Shown here: piece by piece, positions 16,646-27,539 of the stretch
Numbering within the stretch: position 1 is the stretch's first letter
How the letters are laid out: each line of letters starts with the position of its first letter
Source: Phoma sp. XZ068
Taxonomy: Eukaryota; Ascomycota; Dothideomycetes; Pleosporales; Didymellaceae
Assembly: GCA_004835665.1 (NCBI GenBank)
Contig: RBKR01000024.1
Location: forward strand, 62,001-126,000
DNA: 64,000 nt
Direction of reading: 5' to 3'
Notes under the pieces: model-generated
Told to the model about the DNA's origin: nothing
What the model saw: only the letters and a program-made list of their open reading frames with translations
Databases searched by the model: none
Position numbers and translations under genes: made by a program

Positions 16646-19600
16646 CTAACTCCCAGCTCTGTACCATTTTGAGAGCTTGGTCTTCTTGTCAGACCACCAG
16701 GCCTGTTGTGTGTGTCGTAATGTCTTGCGGGCTATTGTCTTGATGCCTGAGAGTGTAGGTATAGCGGCTTTTCCAGTCGGGGGTGATGGGTGCTGGGCTT
16801 CTAGGTTGGCTAGCCTGTCTGCTGCCTCATTTCCTTCAATGCCTAGGTGTCCCGGGGCCCATTTGATAGAGACGTCGTGTGTCTCCATGGCACCGTGGCA
16901 CTCCAGGAAGGCCCATTGAGAGGTAGGGGGTGCGTCGCCCCTGAGGCACCATATCACTGAGGTGCTGTCTATGCACAGCCAGATTCGACGGGTGCGGAGC
17001 GCTGGTTGTCTTAAAGTGTGCTGGAGGCCCCTCCATGCTCCTATTGCTTCCGCGTCGAAGACGTGCGAGGTGGGGTGAAGTGACCCGCGTCCAGTCTGCA
17101 GTTGCTTTCTATTCTGATACACTGCAAAGCCGTAGGTAACCCGCTTTTCTCCTTCCTTGGTGTACTGTTCAGAGCCATCTGAGAAGATAGTGACATCTAG
17201 TGGCGAGAGCTGGGCCCACCATTCATTGAAAGCCGTGGCTGCAGTCTTCTTGTCCATGCCAAGCGTTGGGTCTGTTCGGCAGCTGGCTGAGTAGTGAGGG
17301 GCTGTTAGTGTCGTCCTAGGGATCTCTGGTAGAAGAGATGCCATCTGTTGGACTTTAGTCTTGACTCGCTGGGGTTGTCCGGTTTTTACGCCCCTGTTCA
17401 CTACATGTACTACTGTGCGCCTAGTGAGAGGGTGGTCTGCATCTGTGGTGCGCAGATGAGTTGCGAATCTGAGTTTAGCTTCCTCTAGAGCTACTGCTGC
17501 CGATAGCAGTCCGGCGTCTCGGAAGAGTGCAGCTGTAGGGGTTGTTCTCCACGCTGGTAGGATGCCTCTTGCTGCTATAGCCAGTGTCTTGTCTATAGCA
17601 GCTATGTGCCATCCAACATAAGCGCTGACCTCTTGTGGCCTGCCTGGTTTAAGTGTATGTGGCTGTTTAGTGCGGCCTCTGTACCAGCACTCGGTCCCAT
17701 ACAGGAGTGATGGGTACACACAGGCAATAGTAGCCCTGCGGAGGGAGCTGGCTGGTGGTCCATAGGTAGTCCTAGCTAGGCTGCGGATGTGATAGGCTAC
17801 CTTAGTAGCCTTTGCAGTGCGTGTGGCTACATGTCGTCTAAAGGAGAGTCTGCGGTCAAACCACACTCCTAGCCAACGCAGCGCTGACTGACTGTGCTCT
17901 CCACCTGGGAGGATGGGGTGGATCGTGAGCTGCTCGTCGACCACACAGGGAGGGGCATAGCTGCTCCGCTGTCTGGTCAGGTGTATCATTTCCTGCTTTT
18001 CTGGAGCAAAGGTGACCTTGTTGGCCTCGCCCCATGCTCTGATCTGCCTCAGGTCTGATGCTAGGAGCTCGACGTTGTTGTCCATAGAGTGTGAGGCCCG
18101 GTATAGACATATGTCGTCTGCATATCCAAACCTCCGTTCTGTATCCATGGATAGTAGCTCGGCTAGATACAATGTGTACAGGACAGGAGAGAGAGGCGAG
18201 CCTTGGGGTGTGCCACAGGCGACAGGGTAGCTAGGAGTAGTGATCTGTCCAAGGCGGACTTGAACCCTCCGGTCAGTGAGGAATGAGTCTACAAAGAGTA
18301 TGGTCCTTTGTGGCCAGCCCTGTTGGGCCATCCGGTGTAGCAGGCGGTTCTTGAGGAGGGCATCAAAGGCGCCTTGGACATCTAGGGTAACCATAGTGAC
18401 ATGCTTTCCAAGTATCCATGCTGCTTCAGTGTTGTGGGTGAACGCTGCAGTGAGGTCTGCTGCAGAGCGTTTTGGGAGGGCGCCGCCATGCTGGGGCCTA
18501 AGGATCTTGTGTGTCATAGCAGTCCATGCAATTCGTCTGGCCACTGTTCGTTCAAGCCCTTTTCCAATGCAAGAGAGAAGCGCTATAGGTCTCCAGGAGC
18601 GGGCTGATGTTCGGTCTGTCTTCCCTGTCTTAGGTATCATTGCTACCTCTGCAAGCTTCCCTTGTGCTGGGAAGTGGTTGAGCTCAAGGCACCGCTGGAA
18701 GATTCTTCGTATGAGTTCCCCAACCTGAGCCCAGCAGGCACGGAGTAGTCGCACAGTAGAGCGATCAGTGCCTGGTGAGGTGCTTGAGACCCCTATCGTG
18801 TTTCGTTCAGTTCCCTCCAGTGAGATGTGTGTGCTCCACGGGAGGGTATCTGCATTCTCCTGGTCTGGGTAGTGCCTGAGGTCATCCTCTGCTGTGTACC
18901 GGTTGAGGACTTCCTCTCTAAGAGCCTCTGCCTTTTCTAGGGGGTCTGATATCGTCATGTTATTCACTACCAGAGGAGTGTCCTGGTTCTCTGGTGTAAG
19001 CTTGTGCCAGACAATAATCTTGAACAGGTCCTTGTCATCTTTGGCATTGTCGATGACATGCCTCCAGTACTGTCTCTTAGCCTGTCTGACTGTAGTCTTA
19101 AAGGCCTGTCTTACCTCTAGTAGACTGCCAGAGCAGAGCTGTCTAGCGCGTTTGTAGGCTTGGTAGGCAGTTTTGCACTCCCTGGTCCACCATGGTGCAG
19201 CGCGGCCTTCCTTGCGGTCGAGCTTGCCTGCTGCCTGAACAGAGTGCTGTACGGTGTCTGTGAGCAGCGCGACGCATTCATCTAGCTGTGCCGCATCCTG
19301 CGTTGCAAGCGGGTCTGGGATGTTTTGGACACCTATTTCTACCAGCCCACTGAACCTAGGTAGGCTTGCCTCTGGGACTCTGTAGTGGTACTGTTCTAGA
19401 TGCGGAGTGCCTGGAGTGGAGATAGGGACAGAGGTTACTATTGTCTCATGGTCTGAGCCGCTGTGCATGCTAGCATCAACAGCAGACTGGGCAAATGGTA
19501 CGTTAGAGAAGGTGAGGTCGAGGACATGGCCGGCGCAGTGTGTTGGCTGTCCCGGCACACCAATGTAGTCCATAGAGGCGCTAGCAGCCCATCTCGCTAG

Positions 19601-20131
19601 CCCCACACCTCCGTTGGCTGCAGTGATGGTAGGCTCAAAGGATTCATGTCTAGCGTTAAAGTCTCCTCCTACAAGGCAGAGTTGAGGGGGTATAAGATGT
19701 GTAACGTATTGGATAACGTGCGGGGTGTGTGGCTGTCTGTAGCAGTTGAGTATCGCGACTCCATTCACCACAGCCCATAGCATGTCTGGGTGGTTGAGGC
19801 TCTCTCTAGCCTGGTATCGTAGATGGCGTCCTTTGCGGATGTAGGTCATCACCCTAGGGCGGGCTGAGCCTGGTGCGTTAGGAGTGTCCCAGGCGCTGAT
19901 AGGTGCTAGGTGTATGAAGCCAGGGTGGGTGGAAGTTCTGGAGTTGGCACATGTGAAGGGCTCTTGAACACACACAACATCTATGCCCTTCTGAAAGGCC
20001 ACCTCCAGTATTGTGATGTGCCAGGGTGAGCATCTGCTAATATTGGCCCAGCATACGCGGAGTGGTTTGCTCTGCAAGCTGGGCTGTGGATGCCTGTTAC
20101 AGGCTGGGGTATTGTAAGGGTGTTCTAGCAT
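16646..20131 (-). CDS. LINE ORF2: AP-like endonuclease, reverse transcriptase, RNase H
   Basis: 1161 aa, uninterrupted. The endonuclease (about 20-235) shows CVQEPF, GGDFNARH and SDHETI. The reverse transcriptase (about 430-740) shows LDVQGAFD, GTPQGSPLSP and the YADD box. The RNase H (about 980-1105) shows FSDGSE, DAEAIG, CIDSTS and the GIEGNEAADRLA helix. The start ATG overlaps the ORF1 stop in the string ATGCTAG, suggesting termination-reinitiation. The C-terminus ends in WYRAGS soon after the RNase H, a little short for Tad1-like proteins, so the stop at 16646 may be secondary. Confidence 0.95.
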   Translation of the reverse strand: MLEHPYNTPACNRHPQPSLQSKPLRVCWANISRCSPWHITILEVAFQKGIDVVCVQEPFTCANSRTSTHPGFIHLAPISAWDTPNAPGSARPRVMTYIRKGRHLRYQARESLNHPDMLWAVVNGVAILNCYRQPHTPHVIQYVTHLIPPQLCLVGGDFNARHESFEPTITAANGGVGLARWAASASMDYIGVPGQPTHCAGHVLDLTFSNVPFAQSAVDASMHSGSDHETIVTSVPISTPGTPHLEQYHYRVPEASLPRFSGLVEIGVQNIPDPLATQDAAQLDECVALLTDTVQHSVQAAGKLDRKEGRAAPWWTRECKTAYQAYKRARQLCSGSLLEVRQAFKTTVRQAKRQYWRHVIDNAKDDKDLFKIIVWHKLTPENQDTPLVVNNMTISDPLEKAEALREEVLNRYTAEDDLRHYPDQENADTLPWSTHISLEGTERNTIGVSSTSPGTDRSTVRLLRACWAQVGELIRRIFQRCLELNHFPAQGKLAEVAMIPKTGKTDRTSARSWRPIALLSCIGKGLERTVARRIAWTAMTHKILRPQHGGALPKRSAADLTAAFTHNTEAAWILGKHVTMVTLDVQGAFDALLKNRLLHRMAQQGWPQRTILFVDSFLTDRRVQVRLGQITTPSYPVACGTPQGSPLSPVLYTLYLAELLSMDTERRFGYADDICLYRASHSMDNNVELLASDLRQIRAWGEANKVTFAPEKQEMIHLTRQRSSYAPPCVVDEQLTIHPILPGGEHSQSALRWLGVWFDRRLSFRRHVATRTAKATKVAYHIRSLARTTYGPPASSLRRATIACVYPSLLYGTECWYRGRTKQPHTLKPGRPQEVSAYVGWHIAAIDKTLAIAARGILPAWRTTPTAALFRDAGLLSAAVALEEAKLRFATHLRTTDADHPLTRRTVVHVVNRGVKTGQPQRVKTKVQQMASLLPEIPRTTLTAPHYSASCRTDPTLGMDKKTAATAFNEWWAQLSPLDVTIFSDGSEQYTKEGEKRVTYGFAVYQNRKQLQTGRGSLHPTSHVFDAEAIGAWRGLQHTLRQPALRTRRIWLCIDSTSVIWCLRGDAPPTSQWAFLECHGAMETHDVSIKWAPGHLGIEGNEAADRLANLEAQHPSPPTGKAAIPTLSGIKTIARKTLRHTQQAWWSDKKTKLSKWYRAGS

Positions 20132-21780
20132 GTTGACGGAGGATCGTCGCTCATGCTGGCGTCTTCCCTCTCTGAGGTGGACGGGTCAGTGTGGATAGTT
20201 GATTGTGGACGAAAACTGCCGGCAGACAGTTGTCCTACATTCAGGCTTCTCTGGCCTGTGGCGGCCCGCCTCGGTCTCTTTTCTCTGCCGGTGGAAGCGG
20301 AGGATGCATAGGAGGCAGTGGTTGTAGGAAGTGGAGCCCTGCTGTCTCCTCCTTGCCACTGGGTGGGAGGGTGGGGAGGCAATGTCTCCGATGCCTCTCG
20401 AGGAGTAGGCTCAGGCTGAAGTGTAGCCTGCCGAAGGGTCTCTTCAACTGTCCTGTATAGGTGCTGCTGTGCTATTCTGCCTGCGCGACGGATAGCCTTT
20501 AGTTCGGTCCTTGTAGGCTTGGTGATGTGGCCGTTGACCCGGCGAGGTGCAGCAGGGCAGTTGGCGTGGCTAGCTGGGTGTGGTCCGTGACAGTTGGCGC
20601 ACACGGCTTTGTGGGGGCAATTATCCCCATACTGTCCTTGGTGTCTATCTGTGCGGTCTCCGCAGTGTACGCAGCGGGCTACCTAGGTGCATCGGGCAGC
20701 GTTACAGTAGCCCTGGCAGCCTGGGTTGTGTCGCTGTATGGTTGGGTGTTTGTGGATCTCCTTTGAAAATTGGCTAGTGCCAAAGAGCCGGAAGGAGCGG
20801 ACCGGCTCCTTGTATGAGACAATCCAGGTGGTGAGGCCATTCTGGTTCGCCCCATGCCGTGAGGTCCTGCAGCTGACTGGCTGCTTGCCTGTTTGTGAGA
20901 AAACCTCTTCCTCTATTAGCTGGGTAGTAGTGGGTAGATCTGTGCCATCTAGGGTCCGGAAAGAGCTGGGTACTCCTTGTACAGCGTAGTTGATCCAGCG
21001 TTCGGGGATCCTCACCGCGTCTCCGTCTAACGCTCTTACTAGAAGTTCCTGGTTTTCTTGGGTCATAAGAAGGTCCCGGATTGACCTGTTAGCTGGGGTG
21101 ATTGCCCAGCCTGTGTTGATTGGCGATGCAGCAGGTATGTCTTTGAGAGTAATTCCTTCTATGCTCTTGCATACTGCCTGCCTTACCGCAAAGGGTGAGG
21201 GTTGTTGCAGTCGCATTGCTGGGTCAGAGATGGCTATGAAGATTCGATTGTCTTCTTTTGGCTTAGCTGACGGGCCCGGCCGGGCCCTAGCAGGGATCAG
21301 GGGCCGGCTGCCACCCCTGTCTGAGATTTGGGGGTCTTTGGCTACGTCCGCCCAAGAGAGGCGTCCTGACTCTTGGCTGCTGGGGTCGCTGTGACCGGTG
21401 TCGCTGCTCCAGCGGGAGCTAGAGGGGGAGTTGCTTGGGGAGAGGGAGGTCAGCGCCCTTATGACTTTCTGCTGCAGCTCCTCGGCAATTTTGGCTTCTT
21501 GCGGGTTAGTGTAGCTCTCGGCATGCTGGTCTACAGCTGCTGCGAAGGCAGTAGTAATGGTGTTCCAGAGCTGGGCAATTTTCTGCGTCTCAGTGATGTG
21601 GCGTTGAACGGCATCAGAGACTCGAGGTTTGGGAGCGCCCCCACCGGGGTTCTGGCTGCTCAGAAGGGGTGCGTGATGGTGCACGTTCTCCTGGGGCCGT
21701 CTTGGGGCGCGTGCATAAAGCTGCTGAGGGATCTCATAGCCTGGGGACCCTGTGTGCTGGGAGGAGGGAGACTCTGCCAT
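20125..21780 (-). pseudogene. LINE ORF1 (Gag-like, zinc knuckles) with one nonsense codon
   Basis: 552 codons from the ATG at 21780 to the stop at 20125, interrupted once by TAG at 20683-20685. The two parts lie in the same frame. CAG to TAG, a transition, is the simplest origin. The N-terminal half is Ser/Pro-rich. A nucleic-acid-binding region typical of Tad1 ORF1 follows (FIAISDPAMRLQQPSPFAV). The stop lies within a Cys/His cluster: GCQGYCNAARC before it, then CVHCGDRTDRH and CANCHGPHPASHANC after it. Truncation would remove the last two knuckles. Confidence 0.88.
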
Positions 21781-21839
21781 CCTGACAAGCTCCTTTGCGC
21801 GGCTGCACGGGGGGCTAGGTGGATGTTAGAGGTACTCCC

Positions 21840-23059
21840 AGAATCAGCGCAGTGAGCTTGTTCAGTTGCTGGGACTTTTAGGGCCTCGGAGAGGGTGGCC
21901 CAAAAGTCAAAAGATTGGTGTTCGGTGGCGTTTACTGGGGATATGCCGGTAGCTGTGAAAGCCTTCAGTATGAGCTTTTCTTTGAACGTGTTTACCCAGG
22001 CAGGCCAGAACAGGGCAAAAAAGTCGCCTTTTGACAGTGGCGCAAGGCCTTGAGATGCCTGGAGGTAGTTGTCGAGTTCACAAGTGTAGTTAGAAGAGAG
22101 AGGCTTGAAGCAGACTACATCCAACGGCTGAAGAGTCTGGGTACTGTGAGGGGGCAACACTGCCAATATAATCCGTTTCTGGTGACAGTATTCGATGAAA
22201 TCCTGCGTCAGGTGACTCCCATGGCCATCCACAATCAAGAGCCGGTACCTCAACCGAGCCTTTGGCTTAGTATAACAGTCGAACACCTGCTCAAGCCAGG
22301 CCAGTCATATATCATTATTCGCCATCCTGAGGGCGAAGAGGCAACGTGGATAGAGTGCTTTCCCGCCTGTATATCCGCCACCCAGCGGCTCTGGATAGTG
22401 GAGTTTTTCGACGCAAAGATGATGCCGGGTGGAAGAGCAGTACCATCAGCGCAGATCGCAGCCAGGAGGCTCACCCACTCACGTGAGCCATCTTGACGAG
22501 CCTGCCTAACCTCCTTCTTGTCATATTGACGCTTACTAAACACCCGTTTTGATCTACCCAGCACTCCAATCGCGAAGCCCTGCTCATCCATATTGTACGT
22601 GTGCTCTGGCTCAATGTTGTATTGAGTAATCTTCTGCTGCAGAAGCTCAAAGTACAACTTGTATTTGTATCCTGACTCAGCGTTATGGCGATTGGAGTCC
22701 ATGCCGGTGGCCCATTGGGACGTGAGTCGATCGCGGTGACGGTGCAGGAAGCGTTTTACCCAGCTATCGGAGCAGGGCTCTAAGGCAACTGAGGATGCAA
22801 ATTTTTGTACCATACGCCTTGTAGGTGGTAAGTGACGCGCTGTCAACTCCTCTATATACTTGACTAGATCTAATTCCTGTTGGTTGCTGAGTTTCCGTTG
22901 GTTCTCGTTGGCGACGCATCGGGGAGCCTGCACACCTCGGTGCGCGCGCGACAACGTGTTGCGATCAACACCGTGTTTTTCTGCAATTGTAGTATATACA
23001 AGTTTATCGCCTGGCTTCGAATTATCATTCTCTGCAAGCGCATCTGAAATTCCTGCCAT
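21840..23059 (-). pseudogene. pogo-type transposase (second subfamily), frameshifted and truncated
   Basis: The start MAGISDALAEND at 23059 leads a psq-type helix-turn-helix with KHGVDRNTLSRAHRG, a Tc5/CENP-B-like segment and the first catalytic block YNMDEQGFAIG. Near 22285 one base is missing, and a Gly codon has become TGA just after it. In the shifted frame the second part continues EQVFDCYTKPKARLRYR, LLIVDGHGSHLT and LQPLDVVCFKPL. The C-terminal end runs into the LINE 5' boundary around 21785-21840. Terminal repeats were not found. Related scraps occur at 28186, 29208, 42863 and 59518. Confidence 0.88.
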
Positions 23060-23347
23060 GGTGGTTGAGTAATTACGCGTTGAAATCTACTGCAAATGTT
23101 GTGCCATGATCGTTGGTTGACTCTCGATCGTTGGGTGCACGGACGCGCAAAGCAATCCACGCTGACCCCGCAAGCGCTCTCGCTTCAAGTGTCAACCTCC
23201 AACATCCTTCAATTTCGACCCATCATCGCAAACATCAGCATCATCCCAGTCTTCCAACAACAGTGTTCCTCATCGGGACTGGGGATCACACTCGGCTGCA
23301 CCAATCAAGTCATCTCATTTGTGATTGCAGAGTTGGCGACCTTGAAT

Positions 23348-25858
23348 ATGGCGTTTTCCAACCCTAATGGCGGCTACATGCGCAACCCAGAAGACATGCT
23401 GAATCTGTCAGACGTGATTGCGATGAATCCTGAGGCATGGCAAAGCGATCCAAGCGCTTTCTTGAGAACATATGGCATTGAGCCGCCCCAGACCGTCTCG
23501 CTAAAAGATGCCAAGTCCATGGCTTCCAACTATACGGAGGCAATTTTCGCTAATCGACGTACCCTACAAGATATTCTGAACAGACACGAAGAGACCATTC
23601 GAAGCCGATGGGCGAAAAAGAGTGGCAAGAACAGGAGACAGTTGCTGCAGGAGGCGTGGCCGGGAATCTCCAAGGAGCACCGCGCTGAATGGAAAGCCAT
23701 GATGGACGCTGCCCAAACTCGTGGACTCAACGGTCCAATTAAGGCTCCAGATTCCAAGCACCGCAGTGCTTTCCTTGTCCCCCAGCTGAACCTCGAGGAT
23801 CTATCAGGACCACGCTCATTGCTAGTGTTATTGAACGCTCGAGCACGCAACGCGCCTGAGGTCTTCTCTCTTACCGACTATCAAAATGCGTACCTCGGTA
23901 TCCAGACGCAGGCCATCAAACCGACGTTCATTGAGGACGACCGACATTTTCGCATGTGGATCGCCGGAAAGTCTTCACCAGCCACCTACGGCGGCTTCTG
24001 GCCTGTCACAGGAGACCCTGACGGGAACAACAGCACCGAGTCAGTAACCCCGGAGGTTGGCATGGTGATATTGGAGGTGCAAGATCGCATCTTGGACTTC
24101 CTCGTCAAGAGTGCCAAAGCCATCCTCAACGGCATACCGGAAGATGAGCTGTTAACTGAGACTTATCCTATACAAGAGCATCTGTCTCCGTTGGATCGCC
24201 AGACGGAGACTGAGAGAATCACCATCCCATCGCTCTCGGAAGAAGGTCCGTACCAAGTACCCCACGCTATGGACTTCGATGCCCTGTTGAGCCTCGTCGA
24301 AGCCAAAAGAAGTGAGTGCGAGGATGCCATGTGGTCTTTGAGGGAGGACCCGGGCTACTTCGCTGAGATGGCGATGTCCCGAGCCGAGCACCGACAAGAA
24401 AGCGTACTCGACCTAAAGGGCAACGAACATCCTTTTAAAGGCACGCCGGTCTTTTGGGACCGTATCTTGACCAATCTGGCTGCGGAGGCGTACAGCTATC
24501 TCATGTCTTGGACAGTTGTAAGAGATTTTGTCAAACGCATCAAGACGCTGCACAACAAGCATGCAAAGGAGATATCATCCGACAGGCCTCTGCCCCAAGA
24601 GCTTGCATCCGAACTCATGGCGTACAAAGAGTTCATCAAATTGATGCAAAGCACACCACTGCTGCAGCTGAACTCTGCAGTTCCTGGGTCGCCTGAACTT
24701 CGCAACGATTGGTGGCGCGACGTAACCTACCCGGATCCCAACGTGTGCAGTGTCCACACAAAGAAGCCTGTTCTCTATGACTACCTTCTCATGCTGTTCA
24801 CGATTCTGGCGGATGAACAGAGAAGAGAGATTATTGGTCTGCAAAATGTGATGGATGAGATCGAACGCCTCAGCCGCCGCGACCCAACGCAGAAAGCAAG
24901 AATATCGCCCATGGTGGCTCAGATGTTCTCGGACTTGGCTTTGACGGGAGAACTCGAACGTCAGCTGAAGATGTATCAGCCCCGGCTTTTCGAGCCCTTT
25001 TACAACAAAGAAAAGCAGTACACCCGAGAAGCAAGCTTCAAGATGCTTCAGCAGACATCTCGCATGATGGACATTGCCGAATACATGGATGAGATGCGCG
25101 TTGGTGACGAAGGTAACCCGAAGAATACCAGGTTCGATTACCCGGCGGATCAGCCACGCACAGAGGAAACGGTAGGCAAGATGCGGCTTGCCGAGATCAA
25201 GCTCGACAAGTTCTGGGAGAAGGTCGACAAGCTAGTATTGACACGTGCAAGGAAGCCTTGGCGTCGTGGCATGATGATCCACGTCCTCAACCCTGGAGTC
25301 ACTACTCCAGTGACCAGGACGCTGCAACGAACAGAGCCTTGGAGTGACGCGCTCAAGCGAACAAATGCTACCCACCCATCGGTGGCAGACCAGCAGTTCG
25401 AGCTTCAGCTACGTACTCAGCCTACAGTCGGCGACGAGGAGAGATCTGTTTCGAAGCCCAAGAATAAGAAGAAGACCCGCGGTGTCACAAAGACGCACAC
25501 CGTAGCTACAGACAATGTCAATATCTCAGACGACGAACCTCAGGAGCAAATTTTTGTGGTCAACAAGAAGATATACAAAGTCTTCAACACACTTTTCTAC
25601 TCGCCAGAGTCGCCAGATCGCCCTGGCGAGATCGCGTGGCAGGATTTCTTGGCTGCAATGGCGGCTACAGGATTCGTGTTCGAGAAATTATATGGCTCGG
25701 TCTGGCAGTTCACACCCACCAAGCTGGATGTCGAACGCGCAATCAACTTCCACGAGCCGCATCCAGAGAAGAAGATTCCGCATCGAATGGCGAGGCGGTA
25801 TGGTGGACGGCTGTACAGAGCGTACGGGTGGACTACCCGGACATTCAGGCTCGAATGA
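23348..25858 (+). CDS. Fungal protein of unknown function with HicA-like C-terminus
   Basis: 836 aa from the ATG at 23348. The frame is open upstream to 23096, but that part overlaps probable transposon and leader sequence. Single exon. The N-terminus begins MAFSNPNGGYMRNPEDML and includes a basic segment, SRWAKKSGKNRRQ. The long middle is helical without membrane segments. A lysine-rich stretch (KPKNKKKTRG) precedes the last 100 residues, where GSVWQFTP, FHEPHPEKKI and MARRYGGRL are arranged as in fungal proteins whose ends resemble the HicA fold. The family is widespread in fungi and uncharacterised as far as I know. Any RNA-related role is inference. It is the longest intact host gene here, abutting a decayed pogo remnant. 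Confidence 0.85.
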   Translation: MAFSNPNGGYMRNPEDMLNLSDVIAMNPEAWQSDPSAFLRTYGIEPPQTVSLKDAKSMASNYTEAIFANRRTLQDILNRHEETIRSRWAKKSGKNRRQLLQEAWPGISKEHRAEWKAMMDAAQTRGLNGPIKAPDSKHRSAFLVPQLNLEDLSGPRSLLVLLNARARNAPEVFSLTDYQNAYLGIQTQAIKPTFIEDDRHFRMWIAGKSSPATYGGFWPVTGDPDGNNSTESVTPEVGMVILEVQDRILDFLVKSAKAILNGIPEDELLTETYPIQEHLSPLDRQTETERITIPSLSEEGPYQVPHAMDFDALLSLVEAKRSECEDAMWSLREDPGYFAEMAMSRAEHRQESVLDLKGNEHPFKGTPVFWDRILTNLAAEAYSYLMSWTVVRDFVKRIKTLHNKHAKEISSDRPLPQELASELMAYKEFIKLMQSTPLLQLNSAVPGSPELRNDWWRDVTYPDPNVCSVHTKKPVLYDYLLMLFTILADEQRREIIGLQNVMDEIERLSRRDPTQKARISPMVAQMFSDLALTGELERQLKMYQPRLFEPFYNKEKQYTREASFKMLQQTSRMMDIAEYMDEMRVGDEGNPKNTRFDYPADQPRTEETVGKMRLAEIKLDKFWEKVDKLVLTRARKPWRRGMMIHVLNPGVTTPVTRTLQRTEPWSDALKRTNATHPSVADQQFELQLRTQPTVGDEERSVSKPKNKKKTRGVTKTHTVATDNVNISDDEPQEQIFVVNKKIYKVFNTLFYSPESPDRPGEIAWQDFLAAMAATGFVFEKLYGSVWQFTPTKLDVERAINFHEPHPEKKIPHRMARRYGGRLYRAYGWTTRTFRLE

Positions 25859-27539
25859 AACTCCCATTAACAAAACGCCACCGCGTCAAGCCGGGAACCC
25901 ATCACTCAACCTTCAATTAGTATGGTTTCCAAGGTGGTACGCAGCGCTGCTAATGGGACCTTCGTCATCACGGTAGAGTGCATGAGTGACTACAGGTCAC
26001 CGGAACAAGGCAAGTGGGGTACAAGCATCGCAGCGCGCTGCATCCAGAGCCGCTCGTCAATAATCACGGAGTCCGACACCAGATATGATAGGGGAAGCCC
26101 CCTGACACCTTTCCTGACACCATTCCAGTACACTCAGTGACAACATGGCTGATTCCCCAAGAATTGAAAATCTCGAGATAGCTAGTGAGCTATTCACCAG
26201 GAGACCTCATGCCGCCCACAAAACTACGTACCCCAGAAAGACGCTACCTAGCATGATGCAGTAGCTCGAGACTGCAAACACGCCTTGCATATCCCCCATT
26301 CAGTGTTGACCACACAACGCTGAAGACGAGATTACACTAGAATAGCAAAGCTAGTATCGTAGACAGTTGTCCATTGCCCTCTTTCTTCAAAATGAACACT
26401 CCATTCAATCTGAACGCCATCGCCTCCTACAAACAGAGAACTAGTTCGCTTCGGAGCTGCTGAACGAAGAACGCGATCCTGACTTGATCTCCTGGGGATA
26501 CAGGAAGTGGCTTGAATATTCCTGGCGGAATAGGAGGAAAAATACTCACTCTCTCCGGCGCAGGAGTGGACATGTACTCTGTGCCAGCTTGGACCAATGG
26601 TGGTAGACAGAAACACTGTCTCAACGACAGTATCTGGCCCCCAGGGACAGTGTTCTGGGAACCGGAACCGCAGAGGCTGTTGTGTGGACGTGCCTCGGTG
26701 TTATCGCTAAGATCAAGCACGCACTTAGGCCTAGTCAGTACCAAACAAAACTGTTAAGAACATGAAGCGTACCTGGACTAGAGATAAATCTCGAACAATT
26801 TTCATGGTGAACCATCTCCGCAAACTGCGAGAGCCGAAGTAGGCTTTCCAGAGTCTCAAAAAGAGTGTCTGATTTGTCCACGTACTTATACCATCTAGTC
26901 CGATCTTGTGCAATTTGTGTGTGCCCATATCTCCCAGAATCGATACATAGCATTAGACGCAGAGAGCTTTGACCAGCAGTGTTGATAATGTGGCTTAACA
27001 TTCTGATATATCGCATTAAGTCATCCCTATTGCAATATCACGGCAGCATTTCTTGAGTGGCGGCTCCAAGCGAGACTACGGAGTCGATAAGATATTGGCT
27101 GACGAACAAGCAACGCATGGGGCCTGGATAGCTGGTACTGCGTACGCCAGGGGACTGCAAGAAGCGCCCGGTCATTTCCAGGTACGGAGTATGGAATGTC
27201 GGGCAGTCAGTCAGGAATGGCATAGCTTTCTTGGGTTTCGGGTAACGTTATATCTTGGTGCGCGGAAACGTCCACATGAGGAAAGCCAAAGCCAACGTAA
27301 TGCTTCGAAAAGAATTTGCGCTGACGCAGTTTTCTGTATTCGTGTACCCGTACTCATCCCTAGAAACCGACTCTGAACTGTTATCTACGACGCGCTAGGC
27401 AGACGCTCTATTTTCAACCGAAGCTGACTTGTTTCCGCCGCTCGCCGATCCATACAAGAAGAACCTTTGCGGTGATAGTCAAATAGACGGTTCAAGGCGA
27501 GCCTGAAATCTTTTTCATGGCTAGCCCATACATGGTCCA
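25859..27539. other. No gene recognised
   Basis: Both strands were read. Short frames exist (for example minus strand 26332-26744 with SPGDQVRIAFF), but none continues across a plausible intron or matches a family I know. No terminal repeats or low-complexity runs were seen. Confidence 0.5.

Larger units (their letters stand above)
16442..21800 (-). mobile_element. Tad1-like non-LTR retrotransposon (LINE), nearly complete
   Basis: On the minus strand this comprises ORF1 (knuckle-containing), ORF2 (endonuclease, reverse transcriptase, RNase H), a 3' untranslated region of about 185 bp and a 17-nt A tract (T run at 16442-16458). The 5' boundary lies just upstream of the ORF1 ATG at 21780 but cannot be fixed by eye. 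Copia gag lies beyond the 3' end and a broken pogo transposase beyond the 5' end, so target site and duplication are unresolved. A RIP-decayed relative is at 274-864. Confidence 0.9.

Noticed and set aside
23096..23347. 84-codon N-terminal extension of the 836-aa protein
   Set aside because: It overlaps probable leader and pogo-adjacent sequence, while the family start MAFSNPNGG fits the ATG at 23348.
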